Shown: positions 30,838 through 40,018 of the stretch, piece by piece
Position numbering within the stretch: position 1 is the first letter of the stretch
Layout: the number at the start of each line of letters is the position of its first letter
From: Naumovozyma dairenensis CBS 421
Taxonomy: Eukaryota; Ascomycota; Saccharomycetes; Saccharomycetales; Saccharomycetaceae
Direction: 5' to 3'
DNA length: 64,000 nucleotides
NCBI RefSeq assembly: GCF_000227115.2
Contig: NC_016481.1
Location: 1-64,000, forward strand
Made by a program: the position numbers and the translations under genes
Notes under the pieces: model-generated
Told to the model about the DNA's origin: nothing
The model's database searches: none
What the model saw: only the letters and a program-made list of their open reading frames with translations

Positions 30838-32319
30838 TTAATCATGAATTCCACTGAAATATTGATTTATATCAAAATCTACAGATTTTGCAACTTCTTC
30901 GATGATTTCCCATGGAACATTAACTTTCCATTTATTCTTATGATTTAAAAGATCAATATTCTTAGTAGTTGCCAATAATTTTAATGAATCTAATTCTGCC
31001 AAATTTTGGAATACTTCCACATTCGACCTTATTAAAGAATTCTCTCCCAATGAAGCTAATGATCCACTCTTCCAATTCATTTCCATTGGATATATATTTT
31101 GGAAAATAGCCAGTAATCTTTCAATGGAAAATAATGATGCTTGTAAGAAACGAGGATTTATATCTTTTTTCTTCCTACGTCCCGTTGATGATCTACCAGT
31201 TTTCAATTCTGATTTAAGAGAAAATAAGAAACTATCAAATCTTGGTTCTAAATATGAACAAAGATATGCTGCTATTAATAAATATTTCGACATCTTACTA
31301 ATACTATACGTGGTCGTCGTAGTTACAGTATCAGATTCTTGCTGCTCATTATCATTCTCTTGTACTAAGGAACAATCAGTTGATGTAAATATTTTTAATG
31401 TTTTTTTATATAATGCTAACGGATTAGAAATATTATCTGAATTCATTCCATCCACATAAATTTCCCATTTAAAATCAATTAAATCATTAATTGCATAAAT
31501 ATCATTCCCCGTATATGAATTAAATGATTGAATAATTAATTGAATGAAATTAATCACAATACTTAATTTCTCCTCATTATTAAAGATCAACAATTCATTA
31601 CATTTCTCTGTAAATTTATAATTCATAAGAAGATCTTTTGATCTTGAAAAGATTAAAATCTCAATTAATTCATCAATATTATAACGTGGGAAAATAATAG
31701 TTGGTAAACAATAACTTGTATATCGATTTAAGAAACTTGAATCTTGAATTATATGAATGAATTTCAATTTTATCTTTAACTGTTGGCCACCATTTGAAAC
31801 GTTTAAAATTTCAGAAAGTTTGAAAATTGTTTGAATTAATTGAGTATCTAAATCATGGAAACTATCAAATCCATCCAAAATTAAATAAAAACTTCTAGGT
31901 TCCATTAATGCAGTTGCATATTTCGATAAGATTGTTTCAAGGAAATTCATTAAAAGGTATGGTTCCTCGACAGATAACGTATCTAATCGTTTCAAATTTT
32001 CTTCGTCTTCTTCTTTTTCGTTCCTATCATCATTATTTGATACTGAAGGATATTTGGTTTGTAAAGTTTCTTGAACAGTTCTTGCAATTGCTTGAATGAA
32101 TGGTTTCCAAGAAACCAATTCTAATGGTTTAATCCAAGCATGAAGTAAATCATCTGGATGATATTGGAAATATTTTTCTAATGTATATGTTTTCCCTGTG
32201 GCTTTATAACCTTGAATGAATAAATTTAAAGGTGACACATTTGGATCATCTAAAAGATAAGATTCTAAAAGTTCCACTTGATAGTCCCTAAATAATACAT
32301 CAGGTATCAAAGAAGACAT
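30838..32319 (-). CDS. ORC5: Origin recognition complex subunit Orc5
   Basis: Orc5 is the ATP-binding AAA+ subunit of ORC, which marks replication origins and loads Mcm2-7. The 493-residue protein has Walker A GYKATGKT at residues 37-44 and a Walker B-like FYLILDGFDS. The family segments VELLESYLLDDPNVSP and YTGNDIYAINDLIDFKWE and the C-terminal winged-helix part, ending KVNVPWEIIEEVAKSVDFDI, closely follow S. cerevisiae Orc5. In S. cerevisiae it is on chromosome XIV (YNL261W), so the neighbours here differ. It is divergent from CWC23 across about 280 bp. Confidence 0.95.
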   Translation of the reverse strand: MSSLIPDVLFRDYQVELLESYLLDDPNVSPLNLFIQGYKATGKTYTLEKYFQYHPDDLLHAWIKPLELVSWKPFIQAIARTVQETLQTKYPSVSNNDDRNEKEEDEENLKRLDTLSVEEPYLLMNFLETILSKYATALMEPRSFYLILDGFDSFHDLDTQLIQTIFKLSEILNVSNGGQQLKIKLKFIHIIQDSSFLNRYTSYCLPTIIFPRYNIDELIEILIFSRSKDLLMNYKFTEKCNELLIFNNEEKLSIVINFIQLIIQSFNSYTGNDIYAINDLIDFKWEIYVDGMNSDNISNPLALYKKTLKIFTSTDCSLVQENDNEQQESDTVTTTTTYSISKMSKYLLIAAYLCSYLEPRFDSFLFSLKSELKTGRSSTGRRKKKDINPRFLQASLFSIERLLAIFQNIYPMEMNWKSGSLASLGENSLIRSNVEVFQNLAELDSLKLLATTKNIDLLNHKNKWKVNVPWEIIEEVAKSVDFDINQYFSGIHD

Positions 32320-32603
32320 TTATATTCGTGAATGTAGTTAATTCGAAAGGTAACGAATCTTTTAATCTTGTGAACTAATCCGTTTTTCTTGTAGTTTCTT
32401 TTATTCAATATTTATCGTATTGTATAGTAATTTTCAACATTGAAATTTTCCAAAGTTTGAAATGCCATATTAAAAATGACAAAAAAACAAGCGTAATAGC
32501 TTTAAAAGTCATTGAAGTGAAATTGCTGGACTAGAGAAGCAATAAGTAGACATGAACACATGAAATAGAGACTAGAAAAGCTAAAGAGCGTGATATACAC
32601 GAT

Positions 32604-33434
32604 ATGTCATCGAATTTGAAAGAAATTATTAAAGAAGGTAAAGATTTATATGAAGATTTAGAGATCACCGATGCATTAACTAGACGAATATCTATTCAAG
32701 AAATCAAGAGACAATATCGAACATTAGCATTAAAATATCATCCTGATAAACATCCTAATGATTCTAATCTTATTCATAAATTCCATGAAATTTCCATTGC
32801 TACGAATATATTGACAGATGAAAAATTAAGTGAGGAATATATTTCATGGTATAGAGTTGCCAAGAAGAAACAATTGAAATTACATAAAGAGGATCAAGAA
32901 CGTCATGAGATGATTAATAAACTGAACATTTTAGAAAGTGAGCCCGCCCATGTCGATGTAGATATAAGGAATAGAAACATTGAAATGATTCAAAAGTATG
33001 GTGAAACATTGAGGAAACTTAAACATTTTGGTATTCCATATGGCAGTTGGAAAGGAAATGTTAGTATGGAAGATATTACTAAAGAAAAGCAAAACTATAA
33101 TAAAATCATTATACATGATGATGATGATGATGATGNNNNNNNNNNNNNNNNNNNNAATGAAGAAGAGACATTGAATAATTTGAGAGATATACTTCAATGC
33201 CCTGAAATCATAGGAATCAAACAATCAGATCCAATGACTGGAGAACCCATGTCCATTGACCAAAACGAAGTCTTCTTGTCGTTTGCAAATCCCAAGAAAG
33301 CTCTAGAGGCACTGTCCAGATTACAATCCAATAGGGTTTGTGAGAATGTGATGCCCTTTATTAACCCTGAATGCTTTGCCAGAAAGGATAACCCTATCTT
33401 TCAACAAATTCTAACCCTCCCTTTGTTACCCTGA
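32604..33434 (+). CDS. CWC23: J-domain splicing factor Cwc23 (contains assembly gap)
   Basis: Cwc23 is a J-domain protein of the spliceosome that helps Ntr1/Prp43 disassemble spent spliceosomes. The J domain is at about residues 15-85, with the invariant HPD (KYHPDKHP) and the preceding QYRTLALKY helix. The segment RKLKHFGIPYGSWKG also matches the S. cerevisiae protein (YGL128C, similar length). A 20-base N gap (33136-33155) interrupts a GAT/Asp repeat, so true length is unknown, although the frame continues across it. The C-terminal part (EVFLSFANPKKALEALSRL) resembles the RRM-like end of the family. Its placement before RAM2 differs from S. cerevisiae. Confidence 0.88.
   Translation: MSSNLKEIIKEGKDLYEDLEITDALTRRISIQEIKRQYRTLALKYHPDKHPNDSNLIHKFHEISIATNILTDEKLSEEYISWYRVAKKKQLKLHKEDQERHEMINKLNILESEPAHVDVDIRNRNIEMIQKYGETLRKLKHFGIPYGSWKGNVSMEDITKEKQNYNKIIIHDDDDDDXXXXXXXNEEETLNNLRDILQCPEIIGIKQSDPMTGEPMSIDQNEVFLSFANPKKALEALSRLQSNRVCENVMPFINPECFARKDNPIFQQILTLPLLP
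33136..33155. other. Assembly gap (20 N) inside a GAT repeat
   Basis: Twenty undetermined bases follow a run of GAT codons within CWC23. The fixed size suggests a nominal gap placed where a repeat could not be assembled. Confidence 0.95.
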
Positions 33435-33590
33435 GACAAATCAACCACCCACACACCCCACCACACTTCAATCGTTTCAAATTTGAAACTTTCACAACGC
33501 CATAATAACATTTATTTACAGTGATACTATATTACTATTATGGTAATCACATGGAATCTTTCACAAACTCTAACAGGGGAGAAGATATGA

Positions 33591-33660
33591 CAAGGCAAGA
33601 CAAGACAAGACAGTGCAAGGCAAGACAGTGCAAGGCAAGACAGTGCAAGGCAAGACAAGG
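33591..33660. repeat. 15-bp purine-rich minisatellite before RAM2
   Basis: The unit CAAGGCAAGACAGTG is repeated about three times, with flanking degenerate CAAGA pentamers, in the 330-bp spacer between CWC23 and RAM2. The strand is almost purely A/G/C, with T only in GTG. It ends about 105 bp before the RAM2 start codon. Confidence 0.9.
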
Positions 33661-33764
33661 TAAGACTATATTAGACTGAGACCTCTTGACGATTATTTCA
33701 CAATTCAAAATTGACGGTCAGCTGAACAATTAAACAAAAAAAAAGCGAGACAATTTTTGTAAGG

Positions 33765-34715
33765 ATGGAGTTTAATATTGAAGATTATAAAGACGTTGAT
33801 CGTTTACCAATTACTACAGGATTAGAAGATGAATTATGTGCCATTATGTATACCGATGAATATAAAGAAGTCATGGGTATAGCGAGATCTTTATTTCAAT
33901 CTAAAGAATTTTCTAATAGAGCTAAAAGATTAACTTCAAAAGTAATTCAATTGGCTCCTGCTTATTATACAATTTGGAATTATCGTTATGAAATTATTGA
34001 ATCTGAAATCAAAAAAATGTCTGAACCAGATTCCACAAACTTTTTAAATAAAGAATTAAGTTGGTTAGATGAAATAACTTTAAATAATCCTAAAAATTAT
34101 CAAATTTGGTCATATAGACAAGCTATAATAAAATTACATCCAAATCCGGATTTAAAATTAGAATTCCCCATCATTTCCATGATGATAGATGATGATACCA
34201 AGAATTATCACGTTTGGTCATATAGGAAATGGTGTATACTATATTTCCAAGATTTTTCCAATGAATTAACCTTCTGTGATAATTTTATTCAAAGAGACGT
34301 TTATAATAATAGTGCTTGGACTCATAGAATGTTTGTTTGGAAAAATTTAAATCCATCAAAAGTGCAAATAATGGATGAATTGAATTATTTAAAGGAAAAA
34401 ATTGAATTGGTACCACAAAATATTAGCGTATGGACTTATTTAAGAGGGCTATATGAAAATTTCTTAAATGATCAATATGATCAAGAAATAATTAATTTTG
34501 CGGAAACCTTCATAAATGGATTGTTTGATAATACAACAACATTACCAAAGATTGAATCAACTTATGCTTTGGAATTTTTAGCTGATATTTATTCAAGAAA
34601 TCCAGAAACATTACAAAATTCAATCACAGCATATAATGCATTGTCTATCAAATATGATCCAGTTAGAATTAATTTTTGGAATCATAAACTTAAAAAACTG
34701 ACACCTTGTGCCTGA
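33765..34715 (+). CDS. RAM2: Farnesyl/geranylgeranyltransferase alpha subunit Ram2
   Basis: Ram2 is the shared alpha subunit of farnesyltransferase (with Ram1) and geranylgeranyltransferase I (with Cdc43), which prenylate Ras, Rho and a-factor proteins at CaaX cysteines. At 316 residues it equals S. cerevisiae Ram2 (YKL019W). The alpha-subunit repeats are visible as five tryptophan-centred units: TIWNYRYEII, QIWSYRQAII, HVWSYRKWCI, SAWTHRMFVW and SVWTYLRGLY, with a last FWNHKLKKL. Start ATG at 33765 gives MEFNIEDYKDVDRLP, in line with the family. It is next to the YKL018C-A homologue and SWD2, as in S. cerevisiae. Confidence 0.96.
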   Translation: MEFNIEDYKDVDRLPITTGLEDELCAIMYTDEYKEVMGIARSLFQSKEFSNRAKRLTSKVIQLAPAYYTIWNYRYEIIESEIKKMSEPDSTNFLNKELSWLDEITLNNPKNYQIWSYRQAIIKLHPNPDLKLEFPIISMMIDDDTKNYHVWSYRKWCILYFQDFSNELTFCDNFIQRDVYNNSAWTHRMFVWKNLNPSKVQIMDELNYLKEKIELVPQNISVWTYLRGLYENFLNDQYDQEIINFAETFINGLFDNTTTLPKIESTYALEFLADIYSRNPETLQNSITAYNALSIKYDPVRINFWNHKLKKLTPCA

Positions 34716-34840
34716 TACAAAAAAAGTAGATATGGCAATGAATATATGTAATCTCTTTTTAAAAAATGCATGGAATATATAGTTTATATTTTTCTAATGA
34801 AGTGCTCAATGTATGGTACCGATATGTGTAAGTTGTTTGA

Positions 34841-35116
34841 TCAATCCAATTCTTCTATTCTTCCAATCGTTGTTGTATTATCATCGTCGATAAATCTGTC
34901 TGTTGGTGATAGTTTCCTAAATTTCGGTGACTTTTTGCAATAATTTACCAATTTTGTATACCAATGCTCTCCCCAATTCAAATATCCATATATCACTGTA
35001 CTAAAATCAAACTTCTCATATTTAAGAATAAGTCCTGTATCACGTCTTATCGCTGCTAATAACATCGCTATCAATGTCATATCAAATCCAATATGTATTA
35101 TACTCTTTACACTCAT
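34841..35116 (-). CDS. YKL018C-A: Small DUF1748-family protein (YKL018C-A homologue)
   Basis: This 91-residue protein of the fungal DUF1748 family has an N-terminal hydrophobic segment (IIHIGFDMTLIAMLLAAIRRDTGL) and a conserved YGYLNWGEHWY core. It sits between RAM2 and SWD2 on the opposite strand, exactly as YKL018C-A does in S. cerevisiae. That protein has been detected in mitochondria (named Mco12), but its molecular role is unknown. The hydrophobic N-terminus and short length suggest a small membrane-associated protein. Confidence 0.9.
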   Translation of the reverse strand: MSVKSIIHIGFDMTLIAMLLAAIRRDTGLILKYEKFDFSTVIYGYLNWGEHWYTKLVNYCKKSPKFRKLSPTDRFIDDDNTTTIGRIEELD

Positions 35117-35403
35117 CTTTTATTTATATTTTATTCGACAAATTCTATTCAGCTATTTAAGCTCGGAAGGGATTACTTACTCTTTCCTTCCTATATATAT
35201 TTACATTCTTTTGTTCTGAAGTCTCCATATTTGTATGTTTGTAGATCAATTTTGTTTTCAACGCCTTCAAATTTTTAAAATAATGTGAACTTATAATTAT
35301 ACTTTGAGATATCATATGAAGAAACATACAAAAGATTAAAGTCAACATTCTAAAACAAAATATAGCCAGAAACCCCCTATTGGAACTCCATATCACAAAA
35401 AAA

Positions 35404-36426
35404 ATGTCACTGACGATATCAAAGGAAAATCTTCAAAAATTCAAAGCTGTAAAATCCTTCAAAGTACAAGAGAAGGAATTAACACCAATCACATCAATTG
35501 GTTTCGATGATTATGGTCAATATTTATTAACTGCATCTGCCAACGATAACATGCATTTGTATGATTCTGTAAGTTGTAGATTCATAAATACAATTGCCTC
35601 CAAGAAATATGGTTGTCATTCAGCAAAATTTACACACGCTCAAAATGAATGTATTTATTCATCAACTATGAAATCATTTGATATTAGACATTTGAACCTA
35701 GAGACAAACCAATACCTTAGATATTTTATGGGTCATGATGCATTAGTTAGTGATATTCAAATGTCTCCATTAAATGATACTTTCTTATCTGCATCTTACG
35801 ATGAATCTGTAAGATTATGGGATTTAAGAGTCTCGAAAGCTCAAGCACTTATACCAACTGTTGTCCCAGTTTGTATTGCATATGATCCAAGTGGATTAGT
35901 TTTCGCATTGGGTAATCCAGAATCTTTTGAAATTGGTCTTTATAATGTGAAACAATTGAAAAATGGTCCATTCTTAATAATAAAAATTCAACAACAAACA
36001 GAAACAACAACAACAACAACAAACAATAGTAAGAAATTTGATCAATGGAACAAATTGGAATTTTCGAATAATGGGAAATATTTATTAGTAAGTTCATCAA
36101 TGGGGAAACAATTAATATTCGATGCATTTGATGGATCACAATTATTTGAATTAACAGGAACAAAACCTTTCCCATTAAGAGAATTTATGGATTCAGGTTC
36201 AGCTTGTTTCACACCTGATGGTGATTTTGTATTGGGAACTGATTACGAGGGGAAAATTGCATTATGGAATTTAAGTGATCAAATAAGTAACAAGACATTA
36301 AAACCACAGACTACTATACAAGCCGTACCTACTTCATCTCCAAGAACCATTGCATTTAATCCAAAATATTCAATGTTTGTCACTGCAGATGAATGTGTTG
36401 ATTTCTATGTTTACGACGAGAATTGA
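35404..36426 (+). CDS. SWD2: WD40 subunit Swd2 of COMPASS and the cleavage/polyadenylation factor
   Basis: Swd2 is a WD40 protein shared by COMPASS (Set1, histone H3K4 methylation) and the APT part of the cleavage/polyadenylation factor. The frame opens at an upstream ATG (35380), but the ATG at 35404 gives the family-like N-terminus MSLTISKENLQKFK and the expected length (340 residues). Highly conserved parts include TIASKKYGCHSAKFTHAQNE, YDESVRLWDLR and the C-terminal AFNPKYSMFVTADECVDFYVYD. A species-specific Thr run (ETTTTTTN) lies mid-protein. Matches YKL018W, with HCS1 convergent downstream. Confidence 0.95.
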   Translation: MSLTISKENLQKFKAVKSFKVQEKELTPITSIGFDDYGQYLLTASANDNMHLYDSVSCRFINTIASKKYGCHSAKFTHAQNECIYSSTMKSFDIRHLNLETNQYLRYFMGHDALVSDIQMSPLNDTFLSASYDESVRLWDLRVSKAQALIPTVVPVCIAYDPSGLVFALGNPESFEIGLYNVKQLKNGPFLIIKIQQQTETTTTTTNNSKKFDQWNKLEFSNNGKYLLVSSSMGKQLIFDAFDGSQLFELTGTKPFPLREFMDSGSACFTPDGDFVLGTDYEGKIALWNLSDQISNKTLKPQTTIQAVPTSSPRTIAFNPKYSMFVTADECVDFYVYDEN

Positions 36427-36559
36427 TCATATATCTGTATTTTAGATTAAAAATAAAAAGTTCTATTAATTATAGACAATCATACTGTATTTATAATTGC
36501 ATTCCCACCGCCCGTCTTTCATTCTATCAAAAGATATATATATATATATATATAGTTAT

Positions 36560-38659
36560 TTATAACAAATCATTAATATCAGGATATCTAATTTCACTAT
36601 TTTCTTCACTCCAATCAGCCCATTTTTTCAAAAATGGTACTTGACTTCTTTGTAAACATTCAATATTACCAACTACACATAATTGTCTCTTTGGTCTCGT
36701 CATCGCAACATTTAATCTTCTATCATCACTTAAGAACCCAACTTCAAATTTATCATTACTACGCACTAGAGATAATATTATAACTTCCTTTTCACGACCT
36801 TGGAATCCGTCTACGGTTGAAATTTCAATCAATGGATAATCTGTTCTTATCAAACTTTTCAATAGATTTACTTGTGCACTATATGGTGATATTATACCAA
36901 TGCATTCTTGTGGTACATTACTAGCAATTAGTTTCTCTACATGATCCTTCACCACTAGAGCTTCATTCTCATTGAATTTGGAAGATGCCAAGGGATTATT
37001 GTTGTTGTTGTTGTTGTTGTTATTTGTATTTGAGTCAGATACCGATTCCATAAATTCATCACCTTGCGTATCATACCATATTAAAGGTATATCAGTATCT
37101 TCATTTGAATCTACACCAGATAAATCCGATAATAAATGAGAAGCCACTGTAACGTCAGCTAATAATTTCCCCTCATACATTTCATTTGAAGAGAATTCCA
37201 TAATTTCTTCATTCATTCTATATTGAACATTCAAAAGTTTCCTAAATTGGTCGCCGTATATAGACACTAATCTATCGAATAACGTTGTTTGTAATAATTT
37301 TTGAACAAGTTTATTATCTTCAGTTTTGATTGTTGGTGGTAATTGTTTATTATCACCGGCAAGAACCAATTTTGAAATATCAGATTTATAGTGAGAAATT
37401 AGTGGAATCCAACATTGAGGTTCCAAACTTTGTGAAACTTCATCAATGATCAGTGTATCGAACAAACTCGTGACACTTTCATCGTTATAAAGCTTACAAA
37501 GATCTCTACTACTGGATCCATGTAAAGTTGCCACGACCACTTTTGCCTCAAGTATTAAATCGTTAATAACTTTCCTTTCTCTAATACGTAATTCTTTCCT
37601 TAATTCTTTAACTTCTTTCCAACTTTCTCGTTTATCTTTATACGATTTCAATTTTTTAATTCCAGATATGGTTTTATCAATATCATGATAAATATCCTTC
37701 ACAATGGCCCCTGCGTCTCCAGATTTACTTAAAATATCCAAAGAATGTCTTAAATTGGAATCCAATAATCTTGCAGGGTGACCAATTCTCAGGAGTAAAT
37801 TTCCTGGTAATACACCATTCAATCTTTCCAAGATAGTATCCACTGAGATATTTGATGGGCCACAAACTAGGATTCTTTGACCACGTTCCACTAATTGTTG
37901 AATTAATTCAATTAAAGTGTATGTTTTACCTGTCCCTGGGGGGCCATGGATGATACTAATGTCATTAATTAACGCGAATTTAATTGCCTCCCGTTGCGAT
38001 TGATTTAAATTCTCATTATGAAATTGGATATTGTTACTAGAAGTTGTTTGTTTTAAGAATGGTCTTTCATTTAATAAATATTGGATAATTTTGTTTGATG
38101 GAATGCCTTCAAATTCAGATAATTTCCTCATTGTAGATTCCATTCTTTTATAAGTAATTGTATTTGTCGTCTTCAAGAGGTATAGTCTATTAAAAGAGTA
38201 TAATTTCGTGGTAATGTTTTCTTGGGGTTCTTGAGAGGATTCATTCAATGCTATTGTAATTTGTTGGTCAGAAATCTTAAAGATAGTACCGTCACATTGA
38301 ATATTGTCAGTATCATTGGTATCAATATCACCATTGTGCTCGTGGGCCTTCTTGTTACGATGATGTTTGGCTTTATTTGAATGTGAGATTAAAGGTTTAA
38401 TTAAGACGATATCACCAGTTTTAATATTACCATTATTAACGATGGAATCATTAATAGCATTATCGGGGGATAACTCTAAGTAAAGTTTACCACCAAGACC
38501 TGTCTTAATATTCTCTAAAAGTAAATTTGAAATAGCGTATCCATTTTCAATTAGTTTGGATAAGGGTAAAGAATTTAATAATTGTGAAGTTATTTCCACA
38601 TCTTGATCTCTTTCATGAGATATAGCATCGAGAAATTTGGAAGCCAATTGTTTGTTCAT
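36560..38659 (-). CDS. HCS1: Superfamily 1 DNA helicase Hcs1 (helicase A)
   Basis: Hcs1 is a 5'-3' ATP-dependent DNA helicase that copurifies with DNA polymerase alpha; it is related to Upf1 and to IGHMBP2. The 699-residue protein has motif I GPPGTGKT (about residue 235), motif II IDEVSQSLEPQCW, the LAGDNKQLPP motif, and motifs V-VI (VDGFQGREKEVIILS, LNVAMTRPKRQL). A poly-Asn insert (about 550-560) is species-specific. It matches S. cerevisiae Hcs1 (YKL017C, 683 residues) and sits between SWD2 and ATP7 as expected. The start is the first ATG. Confidence 0.95.
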   Translation of the reverse strand: MNKQLASKFLDAISHERDQDVEITSQLLNSLPLSKLIENGYAISNLLLENIKTGLGGKLYLELSPDNAINDSIVNNGNIKTGDIVLIKPLISHSNKAKHHRNKKAHEHNGDIDTNDTDNIQCDGTIFKISDQQITIALNESSQEPQENITTKLYSFNRLYLLKTTNTITYKRMESTMRKLSEFEGIPSNKIIQYLLNERPFLKQTTSSNNIQFHNENLNQSQREAIKFALINDISIIHGPPGTGKTYTLIELIQQLVERGQRILVCGPSNISVDTILERLNGVLPGNLLLRIGHPARLLDSNLRHSLDILSKSGDAGAIVKDIYHDIDKTISGIKKLKSYKDKRESWKEVKELRKELRIRERKVINDLILEAKVVVATLHGSSSRDLCKLYNDESVTSLFDTLIIDEVSQSLEPQCWIPLISHYKSDISKLVLAGDNKQLPPTIKTEDNKLVQKLLQTTLFDRLVSIYGDQFRKLLNVQYRMNEEIMEFSSNEMYEGKLLADVTVASHLLSDLSGVDSNEDTDIPLIWYDTQGDEFMESVSDSNTNNNNNNNNNNPLASSKFNENEALVVKDHVEKLIASNVPQECIGIISPYSAQVNLLKSLIRTDYPLIEISTVDGFQGREKEVIILSLVRSNDKFEVGFLSDDRRLNVAMTRPKRQLCVVGNIECLQRSQVPFLKKWADWSEENSEIRYPDINDLL

Positions 38660-38989
38660 CTCTGAGAAGGCGGTTACTACTTTTGAAGATGCCTCGTGAT
38701 GGTCAACCGTAGGTATGCTTGAAATTTGGCTCTTGTATTTGTTAATTTTGACACATATTATTTTTCAGTATTATAAAATAACATTTCTGTTATTAGTAAA
38801 GGTTTCAAAGGGAAGAGCTAATCAGTGAACATAGAACAGAAGAGAACATATGGTAAACAAGTTGTATATGTGTAGGAAAGATCTTGTGTAAAGTTGTTTT
38901 GTTTTTTTAAAGAAGAATGTATAATTGAGTATAGACTAGATTGAGTTAGAGCATATATTATATATAAGGAAGTGGTCAGGCAAGGTCAC
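38660..38989. other. HCS1 upstream region and ATP7 3' end
   Basis: This 330-bp spacer between two minus-strand genes contains no distinct element beyond AT-rich sequence (TATATTATATATA at about 38953-38966 near the ATP7 3' end). Confidence 0.4.
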
Positions 38990-39514
38990 TTACATTATGG
39001 TCAAGTCACCAAACTTCTCCTTATACCCAGGGACATCCCATTGACCTGTTTTGACCATTTTTTCCACTTTTTCATCTATTTCAGGTTTTGCTTGTACCAA
39101 TTCATCTACAGTTAATTGATCGAAAGGTCTTGCATTTTGAATATTTTGTAAAGTTTCATCTAAAGCTTTCAATTCTGATGCTACCATGGATTCTGTTTCC
39201 TTTGCGTTCTCCATTGCATGATTTTCAAATTTACTTAAAGAATTTAATTGACTTTTAATATCTAATGTCACTGGAGTATATGATTTATAAAATGATTCAA
39301 TTTTATCTACAATTTCTGAATTTTGTAAAATGGATCTATAGTGGTTGAAATCGACTGTAGTTGGTTTGGATTGTAATTCCAATAGTTGTCTTCTTGCTTC
39401 GTCATTCCTCTTTTTGAAATTTGATAGTTGAGTTGCAGTGGATCCGGACAACTTCAAAGAGGTGATAACTTTAGCCCAATCTAATTTATTGGCAGCAGAC
39501 TTACTTAGAGACAT
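38990..39514 (-). CDS. ATP7: ATP synthase peripheral stalk subunit d, Atp7
   Basis: Subunit d of the mitochondrial F1Fo-ATP synthase stator, which holds F1 against rotation. At 174 residues it equals S. cerevisiae Atp7 (YKL016C). It starts MSLSKSAANKLDWAKVITSL and ends with the conserved PGYKEKFGDLTIM. It is mostly helical and hydrophilic, without a cleavable presequence, as in the family. The HAP-type CCAAT site about 165 bp upstream fits a respiratory gene. It is divergent from PUT3. Confidence 0.96.
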   Translation of the reverse strand: MSLSKSAANKLDWAKVITSLKLSGSTATQLSNFKKRNDEARRQLLELQSKPTTVDFNHYRSILQNSEIVDKIESFYKSYTPVTLDIKSQLNSLSKFENHAMENAKETESMVASELKALDETLQNIQNARPFDQLTVDELVQAKPEIDEKVEKMVKTGQWDVPGYKEKFGDLTIM

Positions 39515-40018
39515 TTGTTGGTTGTAGAATATTCAGCTGGTCACCCTTTTATGACTGTGACTGTGACTGTGACTATGCTTCCAACTAGTTTGTATCCATA
39601 TCTATATCCATATGCTCAGTTCTATCAACTACATTAGTTTAAGGATACACATTTAGAAATACACTATTCTAGTTCCCGACCAATTAAAATAAAATATAGC
39701 AAGTATCTGGAAGTACCCGTGAGTGCCTCTACGGATGTGTAGGGTAAAGAGATAATTCTAAAGCAGGGTTTATTGCCCTTACCCTAGTTAAACAGTTGAG
39801 CCCTATACTTTGAATTTTATATATTTGTGGCGCTACCATATTGCAAATTTGAGAAATATATCAAAGTCGCATTCACAAATACAGAAGAAGTCCACTGGTA
39901 TAATAAGCTAATCTTTTCAAGTGAATAAGAATAACATACTTTAGATTGTGGTTGTATTTATGATACTAAGTTCGTATCTATATTCTTCCATTTTACTCTT
40001 TTTTGCCGGTAACATAAA
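39515..40018. promoter_or_regulatory. Divergent promoter ATP7 / PUT3
   Basis: About 500 bp contain a short GTGACT hexamer repeat (about 39549-39573) close to ATP7 and a HAP-type CCAAT site. The 39.6-39.9 kb part is otherwise plain AT-rich sequence. Confidence 0.45.
39679..39686. promoter_or_regulatory. HAP2/3/4/5-type CCAAT site upstream of ATP7
   Basis: ACCAATTA fits the HAP complex consensus ACCAATNA and lies about 165 bp before the ATP7 start codon. HAP control of ATP synthase genes is established in yeast; use of this site is inference. Confidence 0.45.
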
